Shown: positions 1 through 13,291 of the stretch, piece by piece
Numbering within the stretch: position 1 is the stretch's first letter
Layout of the letters: the number at the start of each line of letters is the position of its first letter
DNA from: Dichotomocladium elegans
Taxonomy: Eukaryota; Mucoromycota; Mucoromycetes; Mucorales; Lichtheimiaceae
Assembly (NCBI GenBank): GCA_025716815.1
Contig: JAIXMN010000006.1
Span: 744,001 to 808,000, forward strand
DNA length: 64,000 bases
Direction of reading: 5' to 3'
Notes under the pieces: model-generated
Seen by the model: the letters and a program-made list of their open reading frames with translations, nothing else
What the model was told of the DNA's origin: nothing
Databases searched by the model: none
Translations under genes and position numbers: made by a program

Positions 1-51
1 ACGTTAAAAGTCGTCTCTGTACGTTCCCGTTATAAAAGGAAAAAGCATTAC

Positions 52-578
52 CCCGTCTTTGCAGCCGTGCAACGTTCTGCATTCTTCAAGGAGCCTGGGC
101 CCCGCCGCACTAAAGCCATAGCGCACGCGCGTCCGTGCATCAGACACTCCCATTTTTACATACAAACCACGCTACACTTCACCTATGGATGGCGCCGTCA
201 ACTGCGTAGAAATAGATCGCGTCAATCACTTTATCTTTTTCTTTTATGCATAGCTGACATACCGCCGCCGCCGCCGAGCAACGAGTTGTTGGCCGCATTC
301 ACTGATAAATGAAAAGCAGCCCAAGTTAGTAATATACATTAAGAAGACATCCGCTTTGTCACTACCAATGGCATCCACTTTGAGTGTTGTGATGTCTTGT
401 GCGCTATCATGCAATCAGCTATGACTGCCCATTTGAAATAATGGTAGCATTATTACCTCAAAGACACCTTGGAAGCGAGCCGGCGAGCAGCTTCCTGACT
501 CAGTGCAGCGCCTGAAGCAACTTCACTAGCATAGAGAGACTTGAGATGGGCAAGACCCCGTTCGGCAATGGTGGCCAT
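52..578 (-). CDS. Macro-domain protein (ADP-ribose binding/hydrolase family), 5' part only
   Basis: This is the first 92 codons of a gene that runs off the left edge. Exons on the minus strand are 578-457, 403-366, 301-263, 201-183 and 109-52, and the next donor is at 51. Joined, they begin MATIAERGLAHLKSLYASE and then give the macro-domain core: DITTLKVDAIVNAANNSLLG, GGGVDGAIH, AAGPRLLEECRTLHGCK. The NAAN and GGGGVDGAIH loops line the ADP-ribose pocket in this family (MacroD/YmdB type), whose members bind ADP-ribose or remove it from proteins or O-acetyl-ADP-ribose. The usual HR before AAG reads HS here. Three inner exons are only 38, 39 and 19 nt, and TACTAAC occurs in intron 2. The start lies 79 bp downstream of the PEP4 stop, so its promoter must lie in or near that gene's 3' end. 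Family call firm; substrate unknown. Confidence 0.85.
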
Positions 579-657
579 GTTTTATTCGGTAAAGACAGAA
601 GAAAAAAAGAGCAAAAAAAAAGGAAAAGAAAAAAAGATTCATCTACTCGAATAGGAT

Positions 658-2264
<1,607 letters not shown>

Positions 2265-2989
2265 GAGGGGGAGAAAGGTGCAGGGTAAAGAAAAGCCAAG
2301 CTCTCGGCGTTTCATCTTTCTTGGCGCGCCGACGAATATCTGCTCATCCGGTGACCAATGATGTCAGCGGTCCTTACACGGGGCGCATGCATCAAACAAT
2401 GAGAAAGGCTAGCCCGCAAATGCTAACCCATTCCGGCAGTGTCGTCATAAGGTCATGCTTGCCTAACACCTGTAGTGATGGCGCCCAAATGCTGCCTGCA
2501 AAAAAAAGGTCTCACTGAGAGCCTGGCATTTAACTTTTTGAAACGTACGAGGTTCCCTGTGCTTGTTCCGAGCGAAAAAATACGGGCATTCAGACGAAAG
2601 AAGCAGGATTCTCACGCACAGGTACGGAACCTATTAGATCAAGAACAAATCGGATCTTTCAAGCTGCTGCTTTATACGTCAGCTACCAGCAAGGAATCTT
2701 TGTTCAGCGCAGCCACGGCCATCACAGCATGAATAGTATCATGACAGCGCCTTTAAGAAGCATTATAAGAGTGTTGTTTTAGAGCATACTGACGAGAATC
2801 GATCCGTTGTCCTGAAGAATAATCTAGGACTGTACACAGGAATACTGATTCAAAGATCCAGAAGACACTGCGCGTTCGTTGGCGAGTATGAATTCCATAA
2901 TATCGTAACATGAAGCACAGAGGTGTATTATCATTTTTTTTCTCTCTCTCGCTCTCTCGCTCTCTTTTATTCTTTCATTTATTATTAAT
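2265..2989. other. Intergenic, PEP4 upstream / eL6 downstream region
   Basis: No supported gene. The PEP4 promoter should lie here; one CCAAT box is seen near 2353. A CT-rich run with CTCG interruptions lies at about 2941-2966, just past the eL6 stop. Confidence 0.5.
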
Positions 2990-3766
2990 TTAGAACTTCA
3001 AGGTGTGAGGGAACTGACCCTTCTTGAGGCCAAAGGTCGAAGCCAAGTATTGAGTAAGGAAAGGAGTCTTGGAGACAGCCTCAAGGATAGCCTTGTCGAC
3101 AGCCTTCTGGTCAGCAACCTTGCTCTCGGGGAGAGTAGCCTTCTTCTACAGGTAAAATAAATAACCGCAGTGTTAATGAACAGTTTGCTTTGCTTTACTC
3201 TGCTTTGCTTTTACCTGCTCGCCCTCAAGGAACTTCTTCTGCAGCTTGCTGCCCTTCTTGGCAAAGTAGGCATCGTTGATCTTGGCATCAATCTTGACAC
3301 CAGAAACATCAACCTTGGTTGAGGTGGCAATCACGTAGGCCTGGTTGACACGGCGGAGAGGGACACCGTTGATCTTGAAGGGACCAGTGACGAGCAAGAG
3401 ACCGCTCTCGAGCTGCTTCAGGGCAACGACACGCTTGCCCTTGTGGCGGCCAGCCAAGAGAATGACCACAGTGCCGGGGGTGATGGACTTGCGGAGAGAG
3501 GCAACCTTTGGCGACTTGCGCGAGACCTTGGGTTGAGGAATGTCCTCGGCAGGGTAGAAACGAGAAGCCTTGTTAGCAGGAATCACGCGCTTGCCACCAT
3601 TCTTGGCACCCTTGACCTCAACAGTCTTGTCAGCGACAATCTCCTTTGCAGGGGCTGTCACGGCCTTCTTTTGGCGCTTATGGAGGGCCTTCTTGGCGTA
3701 CATCGCCGAGCGGCTGTAACGGGTAACGCCAGGAACAAGAAAGCTGTTTCTAGGTGCGTGGACCAT
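2990..3766 (-). CDS. RPL6: 60S ribosomal protein eL6 (L6)
   Basis: Two exons (3766-3215 and 3145-2990) encode 235 residues. The protein opens [20 protein letters not shown], matching the N-terminal part of the animal-type long L6, and continues with [64 protein letters not shown] and a C-terminus QFPHTLKF. The intron is GT-AG, phase 0, between codons GAG CAG and AAG AAG. It is a structural protein of the large ribosomal subunit in the cytosol. The sequence TTATAG five bases before the start codon could be the acceptor of a 5'UTR intron, as is common in ribosomal protein genes. If it is not spliced there, a 10-codon upstream ORF overlaps the start (see findings). Confidence 0.95.
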
Positions 3767-5355
3767 GGTTGCTATAAACCATGTCTAGGTGTGAGTTTGT
3801 CGTCTCATTCATACGTCCGATTTCGTCCAAGTTGTTCTCCTTCAACTTCCCCACCACCACCATAAATCACTCTTCCCGAATCACTCCTTCGGGCCATTTT
3901 CTCCTTTCTCGCATTTGCTGTCGCTCCTTCAACCATTGATTCAGCCAGCCAGCCATCCATCCATCCATCCATCCATCCAATATCGACAATTTCATCCGTC
4001 CGTTCGGAAACGCCACGTATTATCGTCGTCGTTCTGTTGAATATATGCTGGTGGCTGGATGGCGAGTTGCATGATCGGATAGATGATATGGGTGTGGTAT
4101 AAAGTCGGCTTGCGAGTTGTCGTCCGCACATCCATCCGTGTTCCCCAATCCATCCATCCCATATATGTCCCATCACCGCTAATGAACCCTTCATCGAATG
4201 TGTGATTCCATTACCTTATACGGCGGAAAAGAGAGAGCATCCATCTTGGGCGGCCAAGGAGACCATCAAAGACTGGGGGGTCAACGCCCCCCTTCCCTAT
4301 TCGCGCTCCGTGTGGTCACGTGATATAGGGATAGATCCATACCCCCCCCTAGGGTAGGCGAATGGGGTTAGTGTGCTAATGCCTTCTTCCCCGCCCCGGA
4401 CGTAACCCAAGGTTATGTTTGCTTCGACAATCATGGATGACATTATAGGTTGCATGGAAATGAAGAGATCAGAGACAGCGATCTATGCATCGCTGAATAT
4501 CAAACCCGGGCCTTCTTCATACATGGACAGGAGATGGGAATATAATCCATGACAATTCCCCGTGCTCATTCATTCAGCAGCATGGTTCATCCACTGAATA
4601 GTTGCAAAGCGGCCTATTAGGCAACGGTGACGTTACAGACTACAATACGCTGGTGTTTTTTCGAGGGTATCATATCTGCCTGCCCAACACATGTTTCGTT
4701 TCGTTGATATTGTCTCCTGTTTGTCGGTAACACATGCCCTAGCAATAAGGCGTATATGGTTGCTTCAATTGCACGTACATTGAAGGTTTATTGGAATGCG
4801 CACACAGCGTGCATGCATTCAAATATCACATACATCCGCACACATATACAATTCACTCCCCTGCATGGAATCGGTATCCTTTTCTGTATAGGGTCAGCAA
4901 TCAAGATCGTTTATTTCTTTCTTATACATACACTCCCTCCTTGGCTTACGCATGGATCATAAGATTGGAAGGGGGAATTTTTTTTTTTTTTTACTCCAAT
5001 GGTAAAAGTGCTTGTGGCAAATCCAAGGAAGCAATGTGATCTACTGGATGGAACAGTTACCGCGTGTCGGATGGTTCATGATGACGATGTTCTTTTCCAG
5101 ATGCTGTTTAAATCCGCGTTTCATATGGTAGACAACGTATCGGTGTGTCTAATATTGGTACAGTGTTCGAGTCAGTTATACATATTATATGAGCTTATGT
5201 GTTTTGACCAATCCGTCGTTCCTTCATCCCCTTACACACGCCCGCCCGCCCCCCTTCTCACCCCCACCCCGGGGCGATGAAGGTGATGGTGGTGGTGGTA
5301 TTGTTGGGGGGGAGGGCATCCCCCAGCCCGACTCCTTTTTCTATCTTATTTTCCT
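3767..5355. other. Intergenic between eL6 and globin-like gene, with ATCC repeats
   Basis: No supported gene. A simple repeat (AGCC)3(ATCC)6 lies at about 3943-3979, with further CCATCCATC copies near 4129-4160. A perfect TCACGTGA E-box palindrome lies at 4316-4323. A minus-strand open frame at 4194-3805 translates the repeat as WMDGWMDGW and is not credible as a protein. Confidence 0.5.
3943..3979. repeat. (AGCC)3(ATCC)6 tetranucleotide microsatellite
   Basis: Direct reading shows three AGCC units running into six ATCC units, in the probable 5' flank of the eL6 gene. Confidence 0.9.
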
Positions 5356-5946
5356 TCACGATGGTACCTCTAACCATGCATCACCAATATCCGACGTAAA
5401 TTCACGATCCAGTCGATACTGTAAGGCCATGACCAAGGCCGGGCCGATATGATCAAACCAGTTGAGCATGATCGGGTCAAGCGCGTGGGCATGGCGAGCA
5501 CCGAGGGCCTGCAGTTGATCCTCCATCCACCGTTCCTCGTCATGATCAAGCTCGGCCTTCTGATCCCGCTCCATCTCTCGCAGCTTCAGGTTCCTGTATC
5601 GCAGCGGCATGATGGCCGGTGCCCGCGCAATATAGGACACGATCCCGGTCAGGCAACTCGCGCGCCGTTGAACGTTCGAAAAGGGCTTGTCCATGTCCTG
5701 GTCCAGAGAGAACAAGAAGTCATAAAAGGCCTCCATGAAGGCCGCCGATGACGACGACGTGGCCAGGTCCTCCGGCCGTCGGATCGCGAGCACCCGTTCC
5801 CAGCTGTCTCGGATCGCATTGAGCTGCGCTTTTGTGGGTGGCGGCGGCGGCGGCACCAGCGACGCCGAACTATCCAACTCGACCCGCACCGCAGGCTTCT
5901 TCGGGTGCTCTTGCGAGCTACCCAAGGTGATGATTTGGGCTGTCAT
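5356..5946 (-). CDS. Globin-like protein
   Basis: A single open frame from the ATG at 5946 encodes 196 residues: MTAQIITLGSSQEH, a Pro-rich linker PPPPPP, then a globin-like helical pattern. This includes AQLNAIRDSWERVL (A helix), AFMEAFYDFLFSLDQDMDKPF (B-C/CD), VQRRASCLTGIVSYIARAP (E), and LGARHAHAL...WFDHIGPAL (F-G), in which the His of ARHAHAL is the expected proximal haem ligand. It ends EFTSDIGDAWLEVPS. The C-terminal H helix looks short: GAG then GTACCA at 5365-5360 may be a donor for a further exon that I could not place. Upstream in-frame Met codons are probably promoter, since a TATA box lies at 6040-6033 and an AG acceptor-like site just before the ATG. No FAD or reductase domain is attached, so it is not a flavohaemoglobin. 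Family call moderate; oxygen/NO role inferred only. Confidence 0.6.
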   Translation of the reverse strand: MTAQIITLGSSQEHPKKPAVRVELDSSASLVPPPPPPTKAQLNAIRDSWERVLAIRRPEDLATSSSSAAFMEAFYDFLFSLDQDMDKPFSNVQRRASCLTGIVSYIARAPAIMPLRYRNLKLREMERDQKAELDHDEERWMEDQLQALGARHAHALDPIMLNWFDHIGPALVMALQYRLDREFTSDIGDAWLEVPS

Positions 5947-6032
5947 CGACAACGCTCTGAAAATTAAAAAGAGTTGGAAAGAGAAGAGAGTGAGAGAGGA
6001 AGCAATGCAACAAGATAAGAAAAAGGCGCGTG

Positions 6033-6040
6033 GTTTTATA
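6033..6040 (-). promoter_or_regulatory. TATA box of the globin-like gene
   Basis: The minus strand reads TATAAAAC about 90 bp before the proposed ATG at 5946. This supports starting the protein there rather than at the upstream in-frame Met at 6051. Confidence 0.5.
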
Positions 6041-6292
6041 CCTGCCCGCAAGTCCTCGGTGCTCCCCTTTTCCTCCCCCTATTGCGCATGTGAGCACAGG
6101 CAATTGAGTTTGCTTCCGCAGAATGTCGAGATACAGGGCAAATTATTTTATTTAGGCAATATAGAAAGAACAATTGTTCGTACAGAAACAAGAAAAATAA
6201 AAGATGAGGGAAGGTGCAGATTTCGATGTAAATACGCGTAGGAGAAATAATTATGATGGTTTCTTTTTAGGGGTGTTGTGTTTTTCTTCTTT

Positions 6293-9200
6293 TTATGACT
6301 TGATACAGGAACCCGGTAGCGGTGCTGCTGGTGCAGCGCGATTGTGAGCCATGTGGGCCTTAACCAGATGACCAGCAGCCAGGGCAGCACACAGTGACAA
6401 TTCGCCTGCCATGACTGCCGCACAGATAATGCGTGCCAAGCGACGAGCATTCTCACCCGGATGGGTGGGGTGCGGGCCGCGTACACCGAGCATGTCGAGT
6501 ACTGCCTGCTGGGGCGGCAGGGTAGTGCCACCACCAACGGTACCGACCTCGATACTGGGCATGGTACAAGAGATGTGCAGATCTTTGCCATCGTTGACAG
6601 CGGACATGAGCGTGATACAATTGCTGCTTTCGACGTTCTGGGCAGGATCTTGGCCGGCCGCGAGATAGATCGCAGTGAGGATATTGGCGGCATGGGCATT
6701 GAAGCCACCGACCGAGCCGGCCATCGCGGAGCCGATCAAATTCTTATCAATGTTCAGTTCTACAATGGCAGCAACGGTCGTCTTGAGCACCTTCTCCACC
6801 ACAGCGCCTGGAATCACAGCCTCGGCGACAACAGATTTCCCGCGGCCCTCGATCCAATTAATTGCAGCCGGCTTCTTATCAGTACAGTAATTGCCCGACA
6901 ATGAGATAATCTGCATGTCTGGCATATACTCGCCGAGCACAGACAGAGCTTTCTCACAGCCCTTTGAAATCATGTTCATGCCCATCGCATCGCCCGTCGT
7001 TGTCGAGAATCGCACAAATACAAGGCGGCCTGCAAGTGTTACCTTGAGCTTTCGCAAGCGCGCAAAGCGAGATGTTGAGTTGAACGCATCGACGAGGATC
7101 TCGTTGCCCTCCGTTTCAATCCAGCGTTTTGCCTCTGCTGCACGCACAATGCTAGGAAAGCTCAAGCAGGGACCGCGCGTCATACCGTCAGCTGTCAGGA
7201 CCGTCGTTGCACCGCCACCGGCATTGATGGCCTTGCAGCCACGTGCCGCCGATGCAACCAAGCAGCCTTCAGTTGTTGCCATGGGAATATGGGTATCAAT
7301 ACCGTCAATGCGCAGAGGACCGGCAATACCGAGAGGCAAAGGCATATAACCAATCACGTTTTCGCAGCATGCGCCAAACACTTTGTCATAGTGGTACCCA
7401 CTGAGTGGAAGAAGGCTGGACTCGAGAGTCTTGGTGATCGACGCACGCGAAATCAACGAACGGCGAATCGACACAGCACGTTCAAAATTGCCCAGCGTTT
7501 TTTCAAGAGCGTACGAGGCGATCTTGTTCGCCTGAACAAGTGAAATAACTTCTTCATCATTCAAGGCCTCCGGAGTTTTGATCAAAGCAAGACATTCGTC
7601 GATAGGGCGGACCACGTCGTTGCTCGGAGGGGGTGAAACAGGTTTTTTAGGCGCTGGAACAGGCGCAATGGCCACAGGAGCAGGCTGGACAGCCTTCGGT
7701 TGCTCCGCGGGAATGGTCTTGGGCTGCTTAGCAACGTTGAAGAGGTAAGTATTAAGGAAGAGTGAGACAAAGAGGCCAATAATCAGCCATTGGCTGATGA
7801 CAGGATGCTGGATGTACACTGCATAAATCTCAGAGAGGGCTTCAAGTGGTCTTGTGATGTACTCAGGCACGAAACTTTTGTTGGCGGAAGGGACTCGAAA
7901 TACGACGGCGGGGAACACTTTGACCATGAGAGGAAGCCCAGCCTGTTCGGAAGTTTTGTGTTGATTCAATAGTTTGGTGAGTGCCTGTGCAATTGCGGGC
8001 TGAGTAACGTCGACCTGGGGTCCCGCCTGGAATGCAGTGCAGAACTCAAAAACATGCATGGCGACAAATGCCACAATCTGGTGCCAGTCGTCAAAATGTC
8101 AGCCTATTTTCGATTTAAACTAATGGCTATACGTTTGGCTCTTACCATAAGAAGCTTGAGTCGACCGATGAACGAACCATCCGACTTTTGAATATCGCTG
8201 TTGGCCGAGACATTGCCGCTATCGTCGCTCAATGCTTTAACAACAGCGCGGCGCACAAAGCTCATATTGGAAGGACCCGACGCACCCTTTTTCGTTGTTT
8301 TGCTCGGTTTCATGCCGCTGATTTCACGAATTCGGGTCAACTGTACGCATGCAGAGTTAGCGAGAACACCTGGAATGGAAGATTCTATTTTACCTCGAGC
8401 TTAAGAGTCAAGACAGCCGTATACCAGGTGAAAAGAAGCACAGCATCATACGCGAGTAAAACCGCGGAGAGGAAACAGAATTCCCGGAGACCGGCGATGG
8501 CACTCTTGGCGCCAAGAGCAAGTACCATGATCTCGATGACACAATCGCGTGCGATAGGTACAGCGACGGCATCTACGGCGCGTATGATAGTCTCGCGGAC
8601 GTCCTGACGAGTCAATGGGGTCTCGCGAGCGAATTCAGAAACACGTTTGGTCAGCTTGTAAGGACGCTCAAAACCGATGGTGACTACCAAAAAGGGAATG
8701 GCCTCACTGAAAAGACAAGGGCGAAGGAGTTATGAGTTTGCATCTAATGGTGTCACCTAAACTTACGCTAGGACGACAGGGGAGGGCTGAACACCAAGCG
8801 CATGGACGGTCAATAAAGCCAACATGAACGAGAAGAAACCATTGGCGGTGACGGCGGAAGCTATACCAGATTAAGTTTCATAAATTAAAAAAAGTTTTGC
8901 AACCGGGCGGCGGCCAAACAACAGGACTTACCCAGACTATAACGCGAGCCCATGCGACGCATGTTCACAAAGAGAGACACGAAGGTGATAATCATTGTGA
9001 TGTAGCCAGCAAGAATCACGAAAATATCGACGTTGTCTGCCATCTAATAGAAAAAACCGTGTATGAGTGCAAAGCTGACATAGAGAACGAGCGGATCGTA
9101 CATCAATGAGTTCTTTAATACGAAGGGTGACGTTGCGAGTGATAATGAAGAGCGAGACGAGGATGTTTTCGCCTTCATCTTGATTCGATTGGGATACAAG

Positions 9201-9800
9201 GTCGGCTGTAGGAGGTAGACTGTCAACTTTGTGGGACCATTGGCGAGCAAGCTCGCGACGCACAGGGCTTGTGGCATCGACAGCATAAGAAAGAACGACC
9301 TGGTCTTCAGTTTCCCAGGTAGGGAGGTCGGCACAAGCAGCAGAGTCCTTGCTTGGCTTGTAACACAGCCCACGGGCGTACGAAAATTGGTGGTCGGCGG
9401 GTTCATCCGGCACGTAGACCTGATTGGCAACGAGCTCTTGGAAGCGGGCGACAGTCTGGACATCGTGTTCTGGGTCAATAACGGCAAGTTGCTTGAGATG
9501 CACAACCTTGAGCGCGCTCTTGGTGCTGGTGGATTCTTCGGCAGGCGCTAGTGGAACAAAGGCAGATCCATCAACAGGCAGATAGACGGTGGCGGGGTAT
9601 AGACGGGTGCTGGTTCCAGTGAAAATGTCAGATGTACGGGCAAGATTGTAGAGTGTGAAATAGCTGAAGGATGCCATGATCAGAACGGCGACGACCATCT
9701 CGATGGGGTTGCGAATCGAGAGCATCGCAGCGCGATGAATGCCTTTACCCAAGAGGGCTGAGGTAGATTTGAATGCCGTCGTGCTCGGAGCAAGTGCCAT
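6293..9800 (-). CDS. hmgR: 3-hydroxy-3-methylglutaryl-CoA reductase with sterol-sensing domain
   Basis: Six exons (9800-9102, 9043-8932, 8860-8767, 8706-8394, 8340-8146, 8077-6293) encode 1065 residues. It reduces HMG-CoA to mevalonate with two NADPH at the ER membrane, the committed step to sterols, ubiquinone and, in Mucoromycota, carotenoids and trisporoids. An N-terminal membrane helix ([17 protein letters not shown]) and a lumenal loop precede a multi-helix sterol-sensing region (residues about 234-470), then a Pro-rich linker and the catalytic domain from about 650. Visible catalytic motifs are [40 protein letters not shown] and HMAHNRA (catalytic His). All five introns are GT-AG. The start at 9800 has a strong GCCATGG context; an in-frame Met at 9917 is possible but less likely. 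Confidence 0.96.
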
Positions 9801-10045
9801 GGCAATATGAGGCTTAGAGATGAAGCAAGAAGAGAGGGAAGACGCTCTTTTGTTTCTTTTGGTGTTGAAGCAAAGAGGGTTGTCAATGGATAGATGTGTT
9901 GAAACAGCGGAATCCAAAAAGAGGTGTTTGAATGTCTCTCTCTAATAAATAAAATTTGTAATGAGTCAGTACAGCTGCTTCTCCCCCCCCAACCCTCACC
10001 ATGCGCCTATGTTTAGACATAACGTACCTTTTGATCGAAGGGGAG

Positions 10046-10055
10046 GTGGGGTGAA
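10046..10055 (-). promoter_or_regulatory. SRE-1-like element upstream of HMG-CoA reductase
   Basis: The minus strand reads TTCACCCCAC, nine of ten bases of the animal sterol regulatory element SRE-1 (ATCACCCCAC). It sits about 246 bp before the HMG-CoA reductase ATG and in the SRE-1 orientation relative to the gene. It lies beside a short GAAGGC direct repeat at about 10059-10076. A role with a fungal SREBP/Sre1 factor is inferred. Confidence 0.4.
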
Positions 10056-13000
10056 AAGCGAAGGCGAAGGCGAAGGCAGATTAAATGCAACGACGCTGTT
10101 TCTTGCGGTGCTACTGAACGGGAGGATGTGGGGTTAGAAACGGAAGAGACAGAAAGAAAGAAAAAGAGAGAAGAGAGTTATCGATACAGCAAGACAGAAT
10201 ATATGGATACCCTTTTGTTTGTCCCACTTTGGGTTGGGGGAGGGAGAGAGGGACCAAGAACATCAAATTGACTCGGAGTTCTTTTTATCGAACTTCCGCT
10301 TTTGCTGCCCGCCCCAAACCAAACCACATCCTAGCCGGGATGCCCACTTTATCCAAGTATCTTGCATGCAACATAAAGTTCTACATCCTCCAATATTCTC
10401 TCCCATCCTCTAGTGCAGTTTATACCTGGTCCGCTATATAATCCAAGTAGAAGTAGAAAGTTCACTTGCGTGAAAACATGACCATTCCATTGCGACGTTC
10501 CATCAAGCAAACCCTCACGCTTTACGAGGAAGCGTCATGAGCTTCTTCCCTTCCTCCTGAACAGGGGATGGCTTACAGAAAACATAGAAGAAGGAGTATA
10601 AGGAGGGAGAATGGCAATCTAAGAAGATATTGAGGCGCTGAATATTATACAGAACCTAGCTATTCATTATATTCGCGTATTAAGACAACAGAAAAAAACA
10701 ACGGGTTCTTGATGGTGATGGTCCAGGCACAAAGGAGTAAATATATAAGCACAATAAGCATGTCCTTCAACGTCGTACCATAACAGTTACACAGCCAATA
10801 AGAGCTTTAAGCTCCACCACAGACGTACATCCTTCGATCCTCCACTCATTTGCCTGTCCTTTCGGCCCGAGTACGGATGTATGTTATACACCCCTCCATC
10901 CATATCGCAGGAAAGCGAGGATCTCCTGGCGTATGCAATTTAGGAACAAGGAGAGCCTCCTCTACCGATTGGTACCTCCTTAGAGCTGCAGCTCATGTAT
11001 TTTTCTTCTAGCCACCATGAGTGATCGTTTGTAGTCCATTAACGAGAAGATATATATGTACGTACAATAACTTCCTTGCTCACCATTTCAAGGAGACAAA
11101 GAAGGAGAACGACATTGTTGACGGTCACGTGAAAAGAATGAGTTACGTATACTCCATTAGCAAGTCTACTTTATTTGGTGGGTCTGTACCGGCCGAACGT
11201 AGAGCGAGTGTGCATCAGTCCCGGTATGGCAATGGCTAGCTATACCCAGTGACACAGCCAGACCTCTTCCTACTTGTTTGTCTGCTAGTACTTTCTAAAT
11301 GTTCGAGTAGTCGGTGCATAAGTGCAGTGCCTGAACTTCGAGGTTACACTGCATTCTCATAAGTCACACAGACATCCTGGTGATCCCCATGGCTGCCTCA
11401 GACGATGCGGATGGCCGATGCAAATAAAAGATCTTGCGCCCCCGTTTTCTGCCATTTGTATAACCGTAGTTTTAAGCTTACGGATATGTTCGCAGCCCTG
11501 TTGTTTGACATGTAGTGCCTATGTATGTGCTATGCTATTCATTGGCCCTCCGGTCCCACTGATTGTTTTTTTTTGGTTCGGTACTGATCTGGGACATGTG
11601 CATTTTCAGAAATGGGGGAAATCATATTCTGGGAGACCACGAGAACTTCTCGTTCTCGTCAATGAAGCCCTACAAATGAGCGCATCTATCCACAAACGTG
11701 CCCTCGATCATGGTCGTCTTGCTGCCAAATACTTGCATCTTGACAGTTTCACCGCCGATTCCGAACGAGTCCTGAGCTCTTCCAACGCGCGCCGATGGTG
11801 TTATCAGCGAGGATGAGCACTCTGTGCAGAAACTGCAACCCCGCACACAAGCTTGGCTTCTCAACTGAACGAGAAGGCTGGAGATATCCTCTGCATGATG
11901 GGCGCTGAGTGTTGGTGCGAATTCCCGTAACGAGTATTGGATGTCCGGTGTGGGTTGAGACCCCAGCGTTGGAGTGTGTACTAAATACTTGGCGTTTGCT
12001 ATGATCGACTCCTCTAGATTCGAATAGTTGCGGTTTCCCAATGCCGAGGATGATGCCCGGATTTTGAAAGAGGGCCAGGAACGTACGGGTTCTCAGGCAA
12101 GCTAGTCATCATGCACTGGCAGTGGGAAAGCCGCCCAAAGAAGGCATGGCATGATCAGTTCAAAGCTTGGTCTAAAATGCCAACACCTGACCCTGGATAT
12201 AGTAGCATAGCCGGATACTTGGTCAATATTGGGTAATAATACACGAACTGAAAATCATTATTATTTGGACAATCCAGAGATATTACCCGCAACACATCAT
12301 CAGCAATGCCCCCAATCATCAATAATGATTCCATGGCCCATAGGCAAGCGAGAGCCGGAATTCACATAACCCAATCAGACACATATTAGATGGGTGGGGG
12401 GAATCAAGAAGTTGATTCCAACTCTTATTCTTATGGCTTAATTGTTTGGGCTTTAATGAAGTCGATATTGGCAATTTCAATGGTATCATCTCGCATTCTT
12501 GCAAGTGCCTAGGATAAATGTTTGAAGCAGAGGGTTCATATAATGACGGTCTTGTTTGTCTTGTAGGTCTTGTCTAGCTGACATTTTGTTTTTATCTTTA
12601 TCAATAGCACATATATTCTCACAGCCAACAGATTGAAATGGGTCAGCCTGGCGGGTCCAGTGGAAATATATAATCATGTTCTTATTAGTGGGTCGAGCTT
12701 CTGGTATAGTAAATCAAGCCAGACAAGTGTGGCGAGAAGCAGCAAGTGTGTATAGTGCCAAAGATCTCTCTATTTTCTTTATGCATTCGTTTGAAATCAA
12801 TGCTATGAGCAATTTGATCCATTGTTAAAAAAGAAAAAAAAGGTAAAACGCAACAAGTGCTTGGAAGGCGCGGCACCGAAGACCCGAATCAAGGAACTAT
12901 TCAAGTGTCTACGGCTGAAATGATTTTGAAGGGCGAGACTTTGATGCTATTGGTCCTCTCTATCGAGAGAGAGCCCTGGGAACAACCTGCTTACTATCAG

Positions 13001-13258
13001 GAGGATGGATGTAAAATCCAATATCTCGGGGGCCATCTAGAAACATAGCATTGGTGCGGTCAAAGCCTCCATAAGTGGAGTTCATTATACACCCCATCCT
13101 CGCACGCTACATACTCGATATGTTTACGGTATATAGATTTATATTGTCGTCGGTATTGGAACGACAGATTCTTCCCCGAGACCTTTAGGCCCAGAGCGCG
13201 ATTACCCGTCAGCAGTTCGGTTGCTAGAGCAGGTCCAAGATGTAAGACCCTAAAGTTG

Positions 13259-13291
13259 TGCTTGCCCGAGGCCAGCCTCGCTGGGCGAGCA
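13259..13291. other. Stable hairpin with inner stem-loop
   Basis: TGCTTGCCC (13259-13267) pairs with GGGCGAGCA (13283-13291) over nine positions, one being a G:T wobble. Inside, GAGG and CCTC form a second stem around CCAG, with GCT bulged. It could be part of a structured RNA or of a repeat; neither is shown. Confidence 0.35.

Noticed and set aside
3805..4194. 129-codon minus-strand frame upstream of eL6
   Set aside because: Its sequence is translated ATCC repeat (WMDGWMDGW) and other low-complexity DNA.
11322..12041. Overlapping open frames of 164 aa (+) and 123 aa (-) in the 10-13.7 kb gap
   Set aside because: No family motifs, and frames break on both sides. Ambiguous composition; at most a decayed element.
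12228..12286. GGGTAATA/TATTACCC inverted pair as possible transposon ends
   Set aside because: Only eight bases with no target-site duplication and no transposase frame between or near them.
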